Assembly (NCBI RefSeq): GCF_040546765.1
Contig: NZ_JBEPOK010000001.1
Coordinates: forward strand, 1 to 64,000
From: Arthrobacter sp. OAP107
GTDB taxonomy: Bacteria > Actinomycetota > Actinomycetes > Actinomycetales > Micrococcaceae
Direction: 5' to 3'
DNA length: 64,000 nt
Part shown: positions 1-9,094 of the stretch, in pieces
Numbering within the stretch: the stretch's first letter is position 1
How the letters are laid out: every line of letters begins with the position of its first letter
Notes under the pieces: generated by a model
Seen by the model: only the letters and a program-made list of their open reading frames with translations
What the model was told of the DNA's origin: nothing
The model's database searches: none
Translations under genes and position numbers: made by a program

Positions 1-242
1 TAAACCCCACCCCCACCCCCCGCTGGAGACAGGACCGGGGTTTCTCTACAGCCTCCACCAGCACGAACACGGCCGGGCTTTCCCAGCCTCCACCAGGGGC
101 CCCCCGGAGAAGGACCGGCCGGGGCGGCGCCAAACGGGAGCGGGGATCAAGGATGGAGGCCGCATTTGGATGGAAATCCTTGAAATACCGGTGATTTAGA
201 TCAAAAAGTGGCGGAAACACGCGGAATTTATCCCCCTCGCGG
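1..242. other. Intergenic left edge, no gene seen
   Basis: No reading frame with a plausible start, ribosome site and family resemblance is visible. The stretch has C-rich runs and two direct copies of CAGCCTCCACCAG (49-61 and 84-96), plus a loosely repeated GGAGA-AGGACCGG. The part nearest the HU gene is locally A/T-richer, as expected for a promoter region, but no convincing -35/-10 pair was fixed. Confidence 0.4.
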
Positions 243-278
243 GTGCAAGCTGGTAAGTTTTCGAACAGTGGCTTGCAC
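243..278 (+). promoter_or_regulatory. Inverted repeat upstream of the HU gene
   Basis: GTGCAAGC at 243-250 is exactly mirrored by GCTTGCAC at 271-278, with 20 nt between. It lies about 50 nt before the HU start codon, so it could be an operator or a stem-loop in the 5' leader. No regulator can be named. Confidence 0.35.
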
Positions 279-326
279 GCACGCCGCATGCAGGATCCAG
301 AATCAAAAGCGTCCAGGAGGACATAC

Positions 327-611
327 ATGGCTAAGAACCGTAGTGAACTTGTTTCCGAGGTAGCAGGCAAGGCCGGCACCAGCCAGGCAGCCGTCAACTC
401 CGTGCTCGATGCACTGTTCGAGGTTTTCGAATCTTCTGTCGCCGCCGGCGAGAAGATCACCATCCCGGGCTGGCTCGCAGTTGAGCGTACCGACCGCGCA
501 GCCCGCACGGGCCGCAACCCGCAGACCGGCGAGACCATCCAGATTGCCGCTGGCCACAGCGTCAAGCTGACCGCCGGCTCCAAGCTGAAGGCCGCTGTCT
601 CCAAGAAGTAG
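327..611 (+). CDS. hup: HU family nucleoid DNA-binding protein
   Basis: Small basic nucleoid protein of 94 residues, the usual HU length. HU dimers bend and compact DNA by inserting a proline at the tip of each beta arm. The arm signature is present as GRNPQTGE (residues 62-69), with Pro65 as the expected intercalating residue. It follows a helical N-terminus of the usual type, and the C-terminus is lysine-rich (KLKAAVSKK). The frame is open further upstream, but the ATG chosen here has a near-perfect AGGAGG 7 nt before it, and the residues beyond do not resemble HU. The gene appears to be a single transcription unit: an inverted repeat lies in its leader and a strong hairpin follows the stop. 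Family assignment is firm. IHF-type function is unlikely in an actinobacterium. Confidence 0.95.
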   Translation: MAKNRSELVSEVAGKAGTSQAAVNSVLDALFEVFESSVAAGEKITIPGWLAVERTDRAARTGRNPQTGETIQIAAGHSVKLTAGSKLKAAVSKK

Positions 612-628
612 TCTTTACGCAGTTCAGT

Positions 629-666
629 GGAGCGGCACCCCGCGGGGTGCCGCTCCCTTTGCTTTT
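629..666 (+). terminator. Rho-independent terminator of the HU gene
   Basis: A 28-nt perfect palindrome (GGAGCGGCACCCC and its complement around GC) starts 17 nt after the HU stop and is followed by the T-rich CTTTGCTTTT. Confidence 0.85.
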
Positions 667-727
667 AACCAAAGATCCGCCAAACCCCCGATTCGCTGCC
701 GCGGCGACGGTAGCGGACAATGGATAG

Positions 728-2890
728 GTGCCCTCAGCAGCAAAACCCCTAACTCCGCAACCCGCGCCCGATTCGGGAACGCGGGCCACTGACAGTGCCT
801 TCGGCATTCAGCGGGCCTGGCAGCTGGCCGGGCTCGGTGCCCTCTTCCTGGGACTGGTGGCCGCGTTGCTGTTCTCCGGTGCGGCAGCCGCCCGCGAGGT
901 CTCGGACCCCGGTGCACTGGTCCGGTGGGGGCTGCCGGTCAGCAAGGCCATCCACAACGTTTCCCTGGCCACGGTAATCGGCGGGCTCATCTTCGCCGCA
1001 GGAGTCCTGCCGCACAAGCTCGGTGCCGCGCGGTCGAAGGACGCCGACGCCCCCGAGCACCCGGCCTTCACCCGGGCCCTGGCCATCGCTGCGGCCGCCG
1101 GCGTGGCGTGGACGTTGTCTGCCATCGCCGTGCTGGTGCTGACATACTCCGACGTGGCGGGGCAGGGCATCTCCGGGGATGCCGAATTCACCCGTGCCCT
1201 CGTCTACTTCATGACTGACATTGAAACCGGACGCGCCTGGCTGGCCGTCACGATCATCGCCGCCGTCGTGACAACCGCCCTCTTCGGCGTGCGTTCCCTG
1301 ACCGGCCTGGCGTTCACGCTGCTGCTTGCGCTGATCGGGCTGGTTCCCACCGCGCTGATCGGCCACTCCGCCAGCTCCAACGACCACGAGGGTGCCATCA
1401 ACTCGCTGGGCCTGCACCTGGTGGGGGTCAGCGCCTGGGTTGGCGGCATCATCCTGCTCGCCCTCCTCTCAGGCAGTCTCGCGCCTCGAAACGCGGCCCG
1501 CAGCGGCCAGGCAGCCCAGCCGGGAGGCCAGGACATCACCGAGCCCGTCCTCCGCCGGTTCTCCTCGCTCGCAGGTTTCGCCTTCGCGCTTGTCTTCGCA
1601 TCGGGCGTTATCAATGCCAGCATCCGGGTGACCAGCTGGGCTGCCCTGTTCGACTCGGCCTACGGGCAGCTGATCCTGGCGAAGGCCGCCGCCACGTTGG
1701 TACTGGGCGGAATCGGCTTCATGCACCGGCAATGGGTCATCCCGCAGTTGGCCCGGGCGGGGGCGGCCCTGTCCGCACGGCGGGTGCTGTGGCAGCTGAT
1801 CCTCATCGAACTCCTCATCATGGGCGCCACGTCCGGCATCGCCGTCGCACTGGGGCGCTCAGCGCCGCCGGAACCCACCAGCTATGCCGCGGATGCCACC
1901 CCGGCATTCATCCTCTCCGGCTACGAGCTGCCCCCTGAGCTGACGCCCGAACGCTGGCTCACCGAATGGCGCCTCGACTGGCTCTGGATCGCAGTCGGAA
2001 TCTTCGGCCTGGTGTCCTACCTGCTGGGCGTGGCCAAGGTTCGCGCACGCGGGGACAAGTGGGCCTGGTTCCGCACGACGAACTGGATCATCGGCCTGGT
2101 GGTGCTGACCTACATCACCTCGGGACCGCCGTCGGTATACGGCCGCGTACTGTTCTCAGCGCACATGGTGGACCACATGGCCCTCACCATGGTGGCCCCA
2201 ATCTTCCTGGTCCTCGGCGCCCCCGTGACGCTCGCGCTCCGGGCACTTCCGTCGAGGAAGGACGGGTCCCGCGGCCTCCGCGAATGGATCCTGCTGTTCG
2301 TGCACTCGAAGTTCTCGCAGGTGGTCACCCATCCGCTGTTCGCCGCGGCCAACTTCGCCGGCTCCATCATCCTGTTCTACTACTCGGACGCCTTCAGCCT
2401 CGCGATGCGGGAACACGTGGGCCACGAGCTGATGAACCTGCACTTTGCCCTGACGGGGTACATCTTCGTGCTCAGCATGATCGGAACCGACCCGCTGCCG
2501 CGCCGCGCGCCCTACCCCTTCCGCCTCCTGCTCCTGCTGGCCACCATGGGCTTCCACGCCTTCTTCGGCGTGGCCATCATGGGCGGCACCAACCTGCTGG
2601 CCGCCGACTACTTCGGCAACCTCGGCCGCACCTGGGGAGGCTCGGCCCTCCTGGACCAGCAGATGGGCGGCGCCGTGGCCTGGGGAATCGGCGAAGTGCC
2701 CACACTTCTGGTGGCGATCGGCGTCGCCATCATGTGGTCCAGGTCCGATGAACGCGAAACCCGGCGCACCGACCGGGCTGCGGACAGGAATAACGACGCC
2801 GACCTCACCGCTTACAACGATATGTTTGCCAAATTGGCGGAACGCGACGCCAAGCTGGCCGAACGCAACTCAAAGCTGGAAGGACGCTGA
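728..2890 (+). CDS. CopD-CtaG fusion: copper/cytochrome oxidase assembly membrane protein
   Basis: Polytopic membrane protein of 720 residues joining two families. The N-terminal half, with many hydrophobic helices, resembles the CopD copper-resistance family. The C-terminal half, from about residue 400, resembles caa3-type oxidase assembly protein CtaG, with the typical His-rich helices HMVDHMALTM (about 479-488) and HELMNLHFALTGY (about 565-577), and GAPVTLALRALP after the first. Such fusions are common in actinobacteria and are thought to handle copper for the cytochrome c oxidase CuB/CuA centres. The start is a GTG; an ATG 8 nt upstream is out of frame. The C-terminus ends in a charged repeat (KLAERDAKLAERNSKLEGR). 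Its stop overlaps the start of the next gene by one base, so the two are probably translated together. Substrate and metal direction are inferred from family. Confidence 0.85.
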   Translation: MPSAAKPLTPQPAPDSGTRATDSAFGIQRAWQLAGLGALFLGLVAALLFSGAAAAREVSDPGALVRWGLPVSKAIHNVSLATVIGGLIFAAGVLPHKLGAARSKDADAPEHPAFTRALAIAAAAGVAWTLSAIAVLVLTYSDVAGQGISGDAEFTRALVYFMTDIETGRAWLAVTIIAAVVTTALFGVRSLTGLAFTLLLALIGLVPTALIGHSASSNDHEGAINSLGLHLVGVSAWVGGIILLALLSGSLAPRNAARSGQAAQPGGQDITEPVLRRFSSLAGFAFALVFASGVINASIRVTSWAALFDSAYGQLILAKAAATLVLGGIGFMHRQWVIPQLARAGAALSARRVLWQLILIELLIMGATSGIAVALGRSAPPEPTSYAADATPAFILSGYELPPELTPERWLTEWRLDWLWIAVGIFGLVSYLLGVAKVRARGDKWAWFRTTNWIIGLVVLTYITSGPPSVYGRVLFSAHMVDHMALTMVAPIFLVLGAPVTLALRALPSRKDGSRGLREWILLFVHSKFSQVVTHPLFAAANFAGSIILFYYSDAFSLAMREHVGHELMNLHFALTGYIFVLSMIGTDPLPRRAPYPFRLLLLLATMGFHAFFGVAIMGGTNLLAADYFGNLGRTWGGSALLDQQMGGAVAWGIGEVPTLLVAIGVAIMWSRSDERETRRTDRAADRNNDADLTAYNDMFAKLAERDAKLAERNSKLEGR

Positions 2891-4890
2891 TGAGCGAAAC
2901 CGTACGCACCCACCTCCGGGTCCGCGCCTCCGAACTGGTGGGCCGTAACTGGCTGAACACCGGCGGCAAGTCCCTGGACCTGGAAGCCCTGCGCGGCAAG
3001 ATCGTGCTCCTGGACTTCTGGACCTTCTGCTGCATCAACTGCCTGCACGTGCTGGACGAACTCCGGCCGCTGGAGGAGAAGTACTCCGACGTCCTGGTCA
3101 CCGTGGGCGTGCATTCGCCGAAGTTCGAGCACGAGGCAGACCCTGCCGCGCTGGCCGCCGCCGTGGAGCGCTACGAGATCCACCATCCCGTCCTGGACGA
3201 CCCGGAGCTGGAGACCTGGAAGGCCTACACGGCACGCGCCTGGCCCACGCTGGTGGTCATTGACCCCGAGGGGTACATCGTGGCGCACCTGTCGGGCGAA
3301 GGCCACGCCGACGGCCTGGGCGTGCTCATTCCCGAGCTGATCGCCGAGCATGAGGCCCGCGGCACGCTTCACCGCGGCAGCGGCCCCTACGTGGCCCCGG
3401 AGCCGACGTCGGGAACCCTGCGGTTCCCGGGCAAGGCCCTCTACCTTCCGGCCGGCCGTGGTTCGGCGTCCGCCAGTTCAACGTCCGACGCCGGTGCTGC
3501 CGCCGGCGCCGCGTCCGACGCCGGTACGTGGCTGGTCACCGATACCGGCCACCACCGTGTTCTGGAGCTCGGCACAGATTTCCACACCGTGCTGAACACG
3601 TACGGTTCCGGGGAGAAAGGCCATGCCGACGGCGCCGCCGGCGCCGCCCGGTTCAACGAACCGCAGGGTCTTGTCCTACTGCCGGAAGGCGTGGCAGCGA
3701 AGACGGGCTACGACGTCGTAATTGCCGACTCCGTTAACCACCGCCTGCGGGGACTGTCGCTCGCAGACGGAACCATCACCACCCTCGTGGGAAGCGGCGT
3801 GCAGCGGCTCCTCGAGACCGGGCCTGCCCGCGTGGACGAAGACGCGGCCGGTTTCACCGGACGTCTGGGGGACCACCCCCTTGATGTTGCCCTCAGCTCG
3901 CCGTGGGACGTTGTCTGGTCCAGCAAGCTGAACGCCGTGGTGATCGCCATGGCCGGTGTGCACCAGATCTTCAGCTACGAGCCGCTCAGCGGGGATGTCT
4001 CGATCGTCGCCGGCAACGGGCTGGAAGGCCTGCTGGACGGGGCGGCCCACGAGTCGTGGTTTGCGCAGCCGTCGGGTGTGGCTGAGGACGCCGACGGGAA
4101 CATCTGGGTTGCGGACTCTGAGACCTCTGCCCTGCGCAAACTGGTGATCGACGACGACGGAACGGTCACCGTTGAATCAGCGATAGGCAAGGGCCTCTTC
4201 GACTTTGGGTTCCGGGACGGCGCGGCGTCCGAGGCGCGCCTGCAGCACCCGCTGGGTGTCACGGTGCTGCCCGACGGCTCCGTGGCGATCGCCGACACGT
4301 ACAACGGTGCTGTGCGCCGCTACGACCCGGCCGCCGGCACGGTCTCCACGCTGGCGCGTGGCCTGGCCGAGCCGTCTGACGTGATTGTCGACCACACGCA
4401 GGTGGCGGGCTCTGAGCCGCTGCTGGTGGTGGTGGAAGCGAACAAGCACCAGCTCGTGTACGTGCCCATCCCCAAGGAGGCGCAGCAGGTGGACGAGGGC
4501 GCCGCCCAGACGCACCGGCCCAAGAGCCCTGTGGCGCCCGGTCTGCTGGAGCTCACGGTCCGCTTCACGGCGCCCACCGGGCAGAAGCTCGATGACCGCT
4601 GGGGTGACCCCACCCAGATGAAGATCTCCTCCACCCCGCCGGAACTGCTCGTGTCCGGCGCCGGGACTTCCGTGGGCCTGCTCCGCACACTCGAGCTGGC
4701 CTCTGACGTTTCAGAGGGCGTGCTGCACATTACCGCCCGCGCGGCTGCCTGCGACGGCCCGGAAACCGAGGACGGCGAGATCCCGGACCACGCCGCGTGC
4801 CACCTCTACCAGCAGGACTGGGGCATCCCCGTGGTGCTGCAGGCCGACGGCGACACGGACCTGGTGCTGGACCTGCGCGGCATGGACTGA
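2890..4890 (+). CDS. Thioredoxin-like/NHL-repeat protein (NHLRC2-like)
   Basis: Cytoplasmic-looking protein of 666 residues with no signal peptide. Residues 15-165 form a thioredoxin/AhpC-TSA-like domain with the active-site stretch WTFCCINC (44-51), the CCINC form typical of NHLRC2-type proteins. A low-complexity Ala/Ser linker lies near 193-205. From about 205 to 530 there are repeated NHL beta-propeller blades with recurring VTDTGHHRV, IADSVNHRLRGL, VADSETSALRKL and IADTYNGAVRRY motifs. The last ~120 residues are a separate beta-rich domain. It starts at the ATG in TGATG, overlapping the CopD-CtaG stop, which suggests co-expression and perhaps a redox role with that protein. The biochemical role of bacterial members is not established. 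Confidence 0.85.
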   Translation: MSETVRTHLRVRASELVGRNWLNTGGKSLDLEALRGKIVLLDFWTFCCINCLHVLDELRPLEEKYSDVLVTVGVHSPKFEHEADPAALAAAVERYEIHHPVLDDPELETWKAYTARAWPTLVVIDPEGYIVAHLSGEGHADGLGVLIPELIAEHEARGTLHRGSGPYVAPEPTSGTLRFPGKALYLPAGRGSASASSTSDAGAAAGAASDAGTWLVTDTGHHRVLELGTDFHTVLNTYGSGEKGHADGAAGAARFNEPQGLVLLPEGVAAKTGYDVVIADSVNHRLRGLSLADGTITTLVGSGVQRLLETGPARVDEDAAGFTGRLGDHPLDVALSSPWDVVWSSKLNAVVIAMAGVHQIFSYEPLSGDVSIVAGNGLEGLLDGAAHESWFAQPSGVAEDADGNIWVADSETSALRKLVIDDDGTVTVESAIGKGLFDFGFRDGAASEARLQHPLGVTVLPDGSVAIADTYNGAVRRYDPAAGTVSTLARGLAEPSDVIVDHTQVAGSEPLLVVVEANKHQLVYVPIPKEAQQVDEGAAQTHRPKSPVAPGLLELTVRFTAPTGQKLDDRWGDPTQMKISSTPPELLVSGAGTSVGLLRTLELASDVSEGVLHITARAAACDGPETEDGEIPDHAACHLYQQDWGIPVVLQADGDTDLVLDLRGMD

Positions 4891-4926
4891 GGTCCCCCCG
4901 CTGAAGCACCGGCCAGGCCGCTGCCC

Positions 4927-5919
4927 CTAGAAGGTGAGCAGCGGCGTGACCTTGATGGTGTCGCCGTCGATGTCCAGACGCGTGGTGAAGCTGAAGTCGT
5001 GCTCCTCATCCAGAGGAGAGACGGCTCCCGTGAACAGGTCAATCTGCTGGGCGGTGATCTTGGCCTTGCCGTCCAGCGGCGCCACCACCCACTTGCCGTC
5101 AAACGGCTCGATTGTGACCTTCGGATACGCGGTGATGCTCCACTTGATGGTCCCGTCCACCACGCGGTTGTTGGTCACGTGGTAGAACGGGCAGTCGGGC
5201 TGGAGCCGCTGCTGCTGGCCGGCTTCCGCCGCGCACTTGTCGAGGAACTCCTTGACGCGGGCGGACACCGCCTGGTTCAGCTCGTCCGTGGCGTGCGTCA
5301 GCAGGTTAAGCGGCGCGGCGGGAGCCTCCCGTCCGGAGACCGTGGCCCGGGTGGGCGGAGCTGCGAAGTACTGGCCGTTGAGGGACGCCTCGTACTCGCC
5401 CGGGTAGAACACGGCGAAGCTGTTGTGGCCGCCGGGCATGTTCACCGGCACGCCGTTCATCGTTGCCTCACTGGAGTTCACCACCGTCACGTCCACGGTG
5501 GGCAGGGTGGTGGGCACGAAGGACCATTTGTGGAAGAACAGCCATTCCGTGCCGGTGCTCTCCAGCAGGAACTCGGTGTGCAGCTGGCTGCCGTCGATGG
5601 TGTAGTCCATCGGCACCATTACCCGGTTGCCGCCACGCGCAACTGCGGCCCCGAGCTTGACGTTGGTGATCCGTGAGGCCGACGTCTGCAGGGCCGTGCC
5701 GTCGAGCATGGCGGGGTCGGCGTCCGGCACCGACGCCCGGAGCAGGCCCAGCGCGCGCTCGCCTTCGCCGTGCTGCAGGGCCTCCAGATATTCGCGGACG
5801 GGCTGCTGCGGACTGGCCACGGAGGAGTTGACCAGATTGACGGAAACGATGGCGCCAACGATGGCAAGCATGAGGCCCAGCAGCCATCCGGCAGCCGTCT
5901 TCACCAACGCTTGACTCAT
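4927..5919 (-). CDS. Membrane-anchored protein of unknown function
   Basis: A 330-residue protein with one N-terminal transmembrane helix (about residues 8-30, GWLLGLMLAIVGAIVSVNLV) and a long extracytoplasmic domain, so probably an anchored extracellular protein. I do not recognise a family. Residues 40-60 (REYLEALQHGEGERALGLL) look like the helical start of a lumazine-binding/NTF2-like domain, and a later segment contains CAAEAGQQQRLQPDCPFYHV with two cysteines that could form a disulfide. The ATG chosen (MSQALVKTA) puts the helix at a normal distance from the N-terminus; an upstream TTG would add 12 residues. It is convergent with the NHL gene, 36 nt away, and no clear terminator separates them. 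Confidence 0.75.
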   Translation of the reverse strand: MSQALVKTAAGWLLGLMLAIVGAIVSVNLVNSSVASPQQPVREYLEALQHGEGERALGLLRASVPDADPAMLDGTALQTSASRITNVKLGAAVARGGNRVMVPMDYTIDGSQLHTEFLLESTGTEWLFFHKWSFVPTTLPTVDVTVVNSSEATMNGVPVNMPGGHNSFAVFYPGEYEASLNGQYFAAPPTRATVSGREAPAAPLNLLTHATDELNQAVSARVKEFLDKCAAEAGQQQRLQPDCPFYHVTNNRVVDGTIKWSITAYPKVTIEPFDGKWVVAPLDGKAKITAQQIDLFTGAVSPLDEEHDFSFTTRLDIDGDTIKVTPLLTF

Positions 5920-6048
5920 TTGCACGCACCCCACGTTACCTGCAACGCCACGCAACTCTGGAGTAGCGCCCGTCCCCGTGACGCTCAGCCAGCGTGCAGG
6001 AATGCCCGACCGCGGGCGCTCACCCGCCGCTTCCGGCGCTGCCTTACG

Positions 6049-7797
6049 CTAGCGCCGGCGCCGGGACGAGGTGCCAAAAACTCCCCGCAGGAGCTCCCGG
6101 CCGAGCTGGGTTCCCATGGACCGGGCCATGCTTTTCAGGCCGCTTCCCAGGACCCCGCCCAGGGCGCCGGTGATGTCGTCCATCATGCCCCCGGGCGGGG
6201 GAGCCTGGCGCCTGGCCGGGGGCGGAGGTGCGGGCCTGCTGTCTGCCCGCCCGGAACCTGGCTGGCTGTTCGGCTGTCTGCTGCTGGGGCGGCCTAGGAT
6301 CTCCTCCTCGATGCGGCGGGCTTCGTCGTCGACGGCTGTTGGGTCGGGACTGCCGGGAACGAACACTTCGGGCGACGGCACAGGCGGCTGGCCGGGCGCC
6401 GCGGCGCCCGGCTGGCCGGGCGCCGCGGCGCCGGTGGCTGCCCCGGCCCTGCCGGTCAGCTTCTCGTACGCTGAGACGTTGTCCACCGCCGTGCCGTACT
6501 TCGCGAGCAGCGCCGACCCCGCCACGGTGCTCCTGACCAGTTCGGGGCTGCTGGGACCCATGACGGATTCCGGTGCCCGCAGCCGGGTGAGTGCGACAGG
6601 CGTCGGCGCCCCTCTTTCGTTCATGACCGTGATGACGGCCTCGCCGATGCCCGCGGATGTCAGGGTTTCCTCGAGGTCGTAGTCGCTGACCGGGAACGTG
6701 GAGACGGTGGCCTTAAGCGCCTTCGCATCTTCCGGCGTGAACGCCCGCAGGGCGTGCTGGACGCGGTTGGCCAGCTGCCCGAGGACGCCCGCGGGGACAT
6801 CCTTCGGGGTCTGCGTGACGAAGAAGATGCCCACGCCCTTGGAACGGATCAGGCGGACGGTGGTGGTGATGGCTTCCAGGAAGGCTTTGGAGGCGTCGTT
6901 GAAGAGCAGGTGCGCCTCGTCCAGGAAGAAGACGAGCTTGGGCTTGTCGAGGTCGCCGGCTTCGGGCAGGTCCTCGAACAGGTCGGCGAGAAGCCACATG
7001 AGGAACGTGGAAAAGACCATCGGCTTGGTCTGCAGGGTGGGCAGCTCCAGGCAGCTGATGACGCCGCGCCCGTCAGGTGCCGTGCGGAGCAGCTCGGCGG
7101 TGTCGAACTCAGGCTCGCCGAAGAACCGCTCCATGCCCTGCGCCTCGAGGGTCACCAGCTCGCGGAGGATGACGCCGGCGGTGGCCTTGGACAGGCCGCC
7201 CAGTTCCTTGAGCGCTTCCTTGCCCTCGTCGGAGATGAGGAACTGGATGACGGCGCGCAGGTCCTTCAGGTCCACCAGCTCAAGGTTCTTCTTGTCCGCA
7301 AAATGGAACACGAGCTGGAGGCTTGATTCCTGGGTGTCGTTGAGCTCAAGGACCCGGGAGAGCAGGATGGGCCCGAACGACGTAATCGTTGCGCGGACCG
7401 GGATGCCGTCGCCGTCCCCGCCCAAGGCCAGGAACTCCACCGGAAACGTCTTCCCGGACCATGCCTGCCCGATGCTCTCAGTCCGTTTGGCCAGCTTGTC
7501 GCTTCCGGCGGCCGCCATGGCCAGCCCGGACAGGTCGCCCTTGATGTCGGCCAGGAAAACGGGGACCCCGGCGGTCGAGAGCTGCTCGGCCATCATGTGC
7601 AGGGTGACGGTCTTTCCTGTGCCGGTGGCGCCGGCTACGAGCCCGTGCCGGTTCATCATGGACAGCGGCAGCCGGACCGGAGCGTCCTTGTGCAGTTCAC
7701 CGTCCACGATGGCGGCGCCCAGCTCGATGGTGGCACCCTCCAGGGCGTATCCCTTTTGGATGGTGGCTACTTTATCTGCGGTGGACTTGTTGGCCAT
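6049..7797 (-). CDS. HerA-like ATPase (DUF853 family)
   Basis: P-loop ATPase of 582 residues resembling the DUF853/HerA-helicase-like family. The Walker A GATGTGKT is at residues 56-63, the Walker B LVFFLDEAHLLF near 287-298, and a following VTQTPKDVP stretch matches the conserved sensor region. Residues about 450-540 are a Pro/Ala/Gly-rich low-complexity linker with two copies of AAPGQP. The tail ends in SSRRRR after a glycine-rich helix (DDITGALGGVLGSGL), as in many members. HerA translocases act with nucleases in DNA end processing; the role of DUF853 proteins is not known and no NurA-like nuclease is adjacent. It diverges from the next gene across about 150 nt. Confidence 0.9.
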   Translation of the reverse strand: MANKSTADKVATIQKGYALEGATIELGAAIVDGELHKDAPVRLPLSMMNRHGLVAGATGTGKTVTLHMMAEQLSTAGVPVFLADIKGDLSGLAMAAAGSDKLAKRTESIGQAWSGKTFPVEFLALGGDGDGIPVRATITSFGPILLSRVLELNDTQESSLQLVFHFADKKNLELVDLKDLRAVIQFLISDEGKEALKELGGLSKATAGVILRELVTLEAQGMERFFGEPEFDTAELLRTAPDGRGVISCLELPTLQTKPMVFSTFLMWLLADLFEDLPEAGDLDKPKLVFFLDEAHLLFNDASKAFLEAITTTVRLIRSKGVGIFFVTQTPKDVPAGVLGQLANRVQHALRAFTPEDAKALKATVSTFPVSDYDLEETLTSAGIGEAVITVMNERGAPTPVALTRLRAPESVMGPSSPELVRSTVAGSALLAKYGTAVDNVSAYEKLTGRAGAATGAAAPGQPGAAAPGQPPVPSPEVFVPGSPDPTAVDDEARRIEEEILGRPSSRQPNSQPGSGRADSRPAPPPPARRQAPPPGGMMDDITGALGGVLGSGLKSMARSMGTQLGRELLRGVFGTSSRRRR

Positions 7798-7951
7798 GCC
7801 GCCAGCATAGCGGGAGGTGAATCGACGGGATATGTGGACAGCGTCACCGGCGCAGAAAGAAATAACCCGGGCTCCGCCGTCGTTGTTCTACACGTGCCGG
7901 ACCACCATGGGGCCGGCAGCTGCGCACCCCCCTACGAAAGGCCGTCCTGCC

Positions 7952-8941
7952 GTGACTGTTCCCCTCTCCATCCTCGACCTGGCAACCATCGGCAAGGGCC
8001 AGACGGCGGCGGAGAGCTTTGCCGGGAGCGTCGCCATGGCCCGGCTGGCTGAAAAACTTGGCTACCGGCGGGTCTGGTACGCCGAGCACCACAACATGTC
8101 CTCCATTGCGTCCTCCGCCACGTCTGTGCTGATTGCCCACGTTGCCGCCCACACCGAGACCATCCGTCTGGGGGCCGGCGGGGTGATGCTGCCCAACCAT
8201 TCCCCGCTCACCATAGCGGAGCAGTTCGGAACCCTGGAGACCCTGCATCCCGGCCGGATTGACCTGGGCCTTGGCCGTGCGCCGGGCAGTGACCAGAACA
8301 CCATGCGCGCCCTGCGCCGTGACCCGCATTCGGCCGACACTTTCCCGCAGGACGTTCTGGAACTGCAGGGCTACCTCACCGGGCCCACCCGCGTTCAGGG
8401 CGTGGAAGCTACGCCGGGCAGGGGAACCAACGTGCCCCTCTACATCCTGGGCTCCTCCCTCTTCGGGGCGCGGCTGGCAGCCCAGCTGGGGCTGCCGTAC
8501 GCTTTCGCCTCCCACTTCGCGCCGAATGCGCTGCAGGACGCCGTCGCCGTGTACCGCCGGGAGTTCAAGCCGTCGGAGCAGCTGTCCGCGCCGCACGTCA
8601 TCGCCGGCGTGAACGTGGTGGCCGCCGATGCTGCCTCGGACGCCCAGGAGATGCTGCGCGCCACGATGCGGTCCCGCGTCTCGCTGTTCTTCGGCGGCGG
8701 GCGGCAATTCACCGACGACGAAGCCGACATGATCCTGGATTCGCCGCAGGGACAGCACGTCTCACAGATGATGAAGTACTCGGCCGTGGGCACCCCCGAC
8801 GCCGTGCTGGATTACCTGGACGGCTTTGCCCGGCACGCCGGCGCCGACGAGCTCATCGTGGCGCACCAGAGCACCGGAACCGCCGAACGGCTGCGCTCGG
8901 TGGAGCTGCTTGCAGAGGCAGCCGGACTGGTCAGCGTCTAA
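7952..8941 (+). CDS. LLM class flavin-dependent oxidoreductase
   Basis: Luciferase-like monooxygenase, 329 residues from the GTG start, cytosolic, expected to use FMNH2 and O2. Visible motifs are LSILDL near the start, WYAEHHNM (about 42-49), GAGGVMLPNHSPL and IAEQFGTLE (about 75-97), and GLGRAPGSD (about 105-113), which together mark the MsnO8/YhbW-like branch of single-component LLM proteins. The frame is open another 45 codons upstream, but that segment has no family resemblance; GAAAGG lies about 10 nt before the GTG and homologues begin with SILDL. The substrate is unknown. It is a single gene, divergent from the HerA-like ATPase, with a gap holding a promoter-like pair before the next gene. 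Confidence 0.88.
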   Translation: MTVPLSILDLATIGKGQTAAESFAGSVAMARLAEKLGYRRVWYAEHHNMSSIASSATSVLIAHVAAHTETIRLGAGGVMLPNHSPLTIAEQFGTLETLHPGRIDLGLGRAPGSDQNTMRALRRDPHSADTFPQDVLELQGYLTGPTRVQGVEATPGRGTNVPLYILGSSLFGARLAAQLGLPYAFASHFAPNALQDAVAVYRREFKPSEQLSAPHVIAGVNVVAADAASDAQEMLRATMRSRVSLFFGGGRQFTDDEADMILDSPQGQHVSQMMKYSAVGTPDAVLDYLDGFARHAGADELIVAHQSTGTAERLRSVELLAEAAGLVSV

Positions 8942-8973
8942 GTCTTCAGCGCCCCCATTTCAACTCATATCTG

Positions 8974-9002
8974 TTGACTTCATCCGGGACGGAACCTAGC
9001 TT
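8974..9002 (+). promoter_or_regulatory. Candidate vegetative promoter of the beta-helix gene
   Basis: TTGACT and TAGCTT are separated by 17 nt, close to the primary sigma-factor consensus. The -10 box ends about 92 nt upstream of the start codon, so a long leader would be implied. Assigned from sequence alone. Confidence 0.5.
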
Positions 9003-9094
9003 TAAGGGCGCAAGGTCTCGATCTAAACACTCGTTGCCGGCCGGGTTGAAATGTAGCGGTCTCAAATCACTACAGACCCGGGCCGCCATCCTAA

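Noticed and set aside
7817..7951. Longer N-terminus for the LLM oxidoreductase
   Set aside because: The extra 45 codons have no resemblance to the family, and a GTG with GAAAGG upstream fits.
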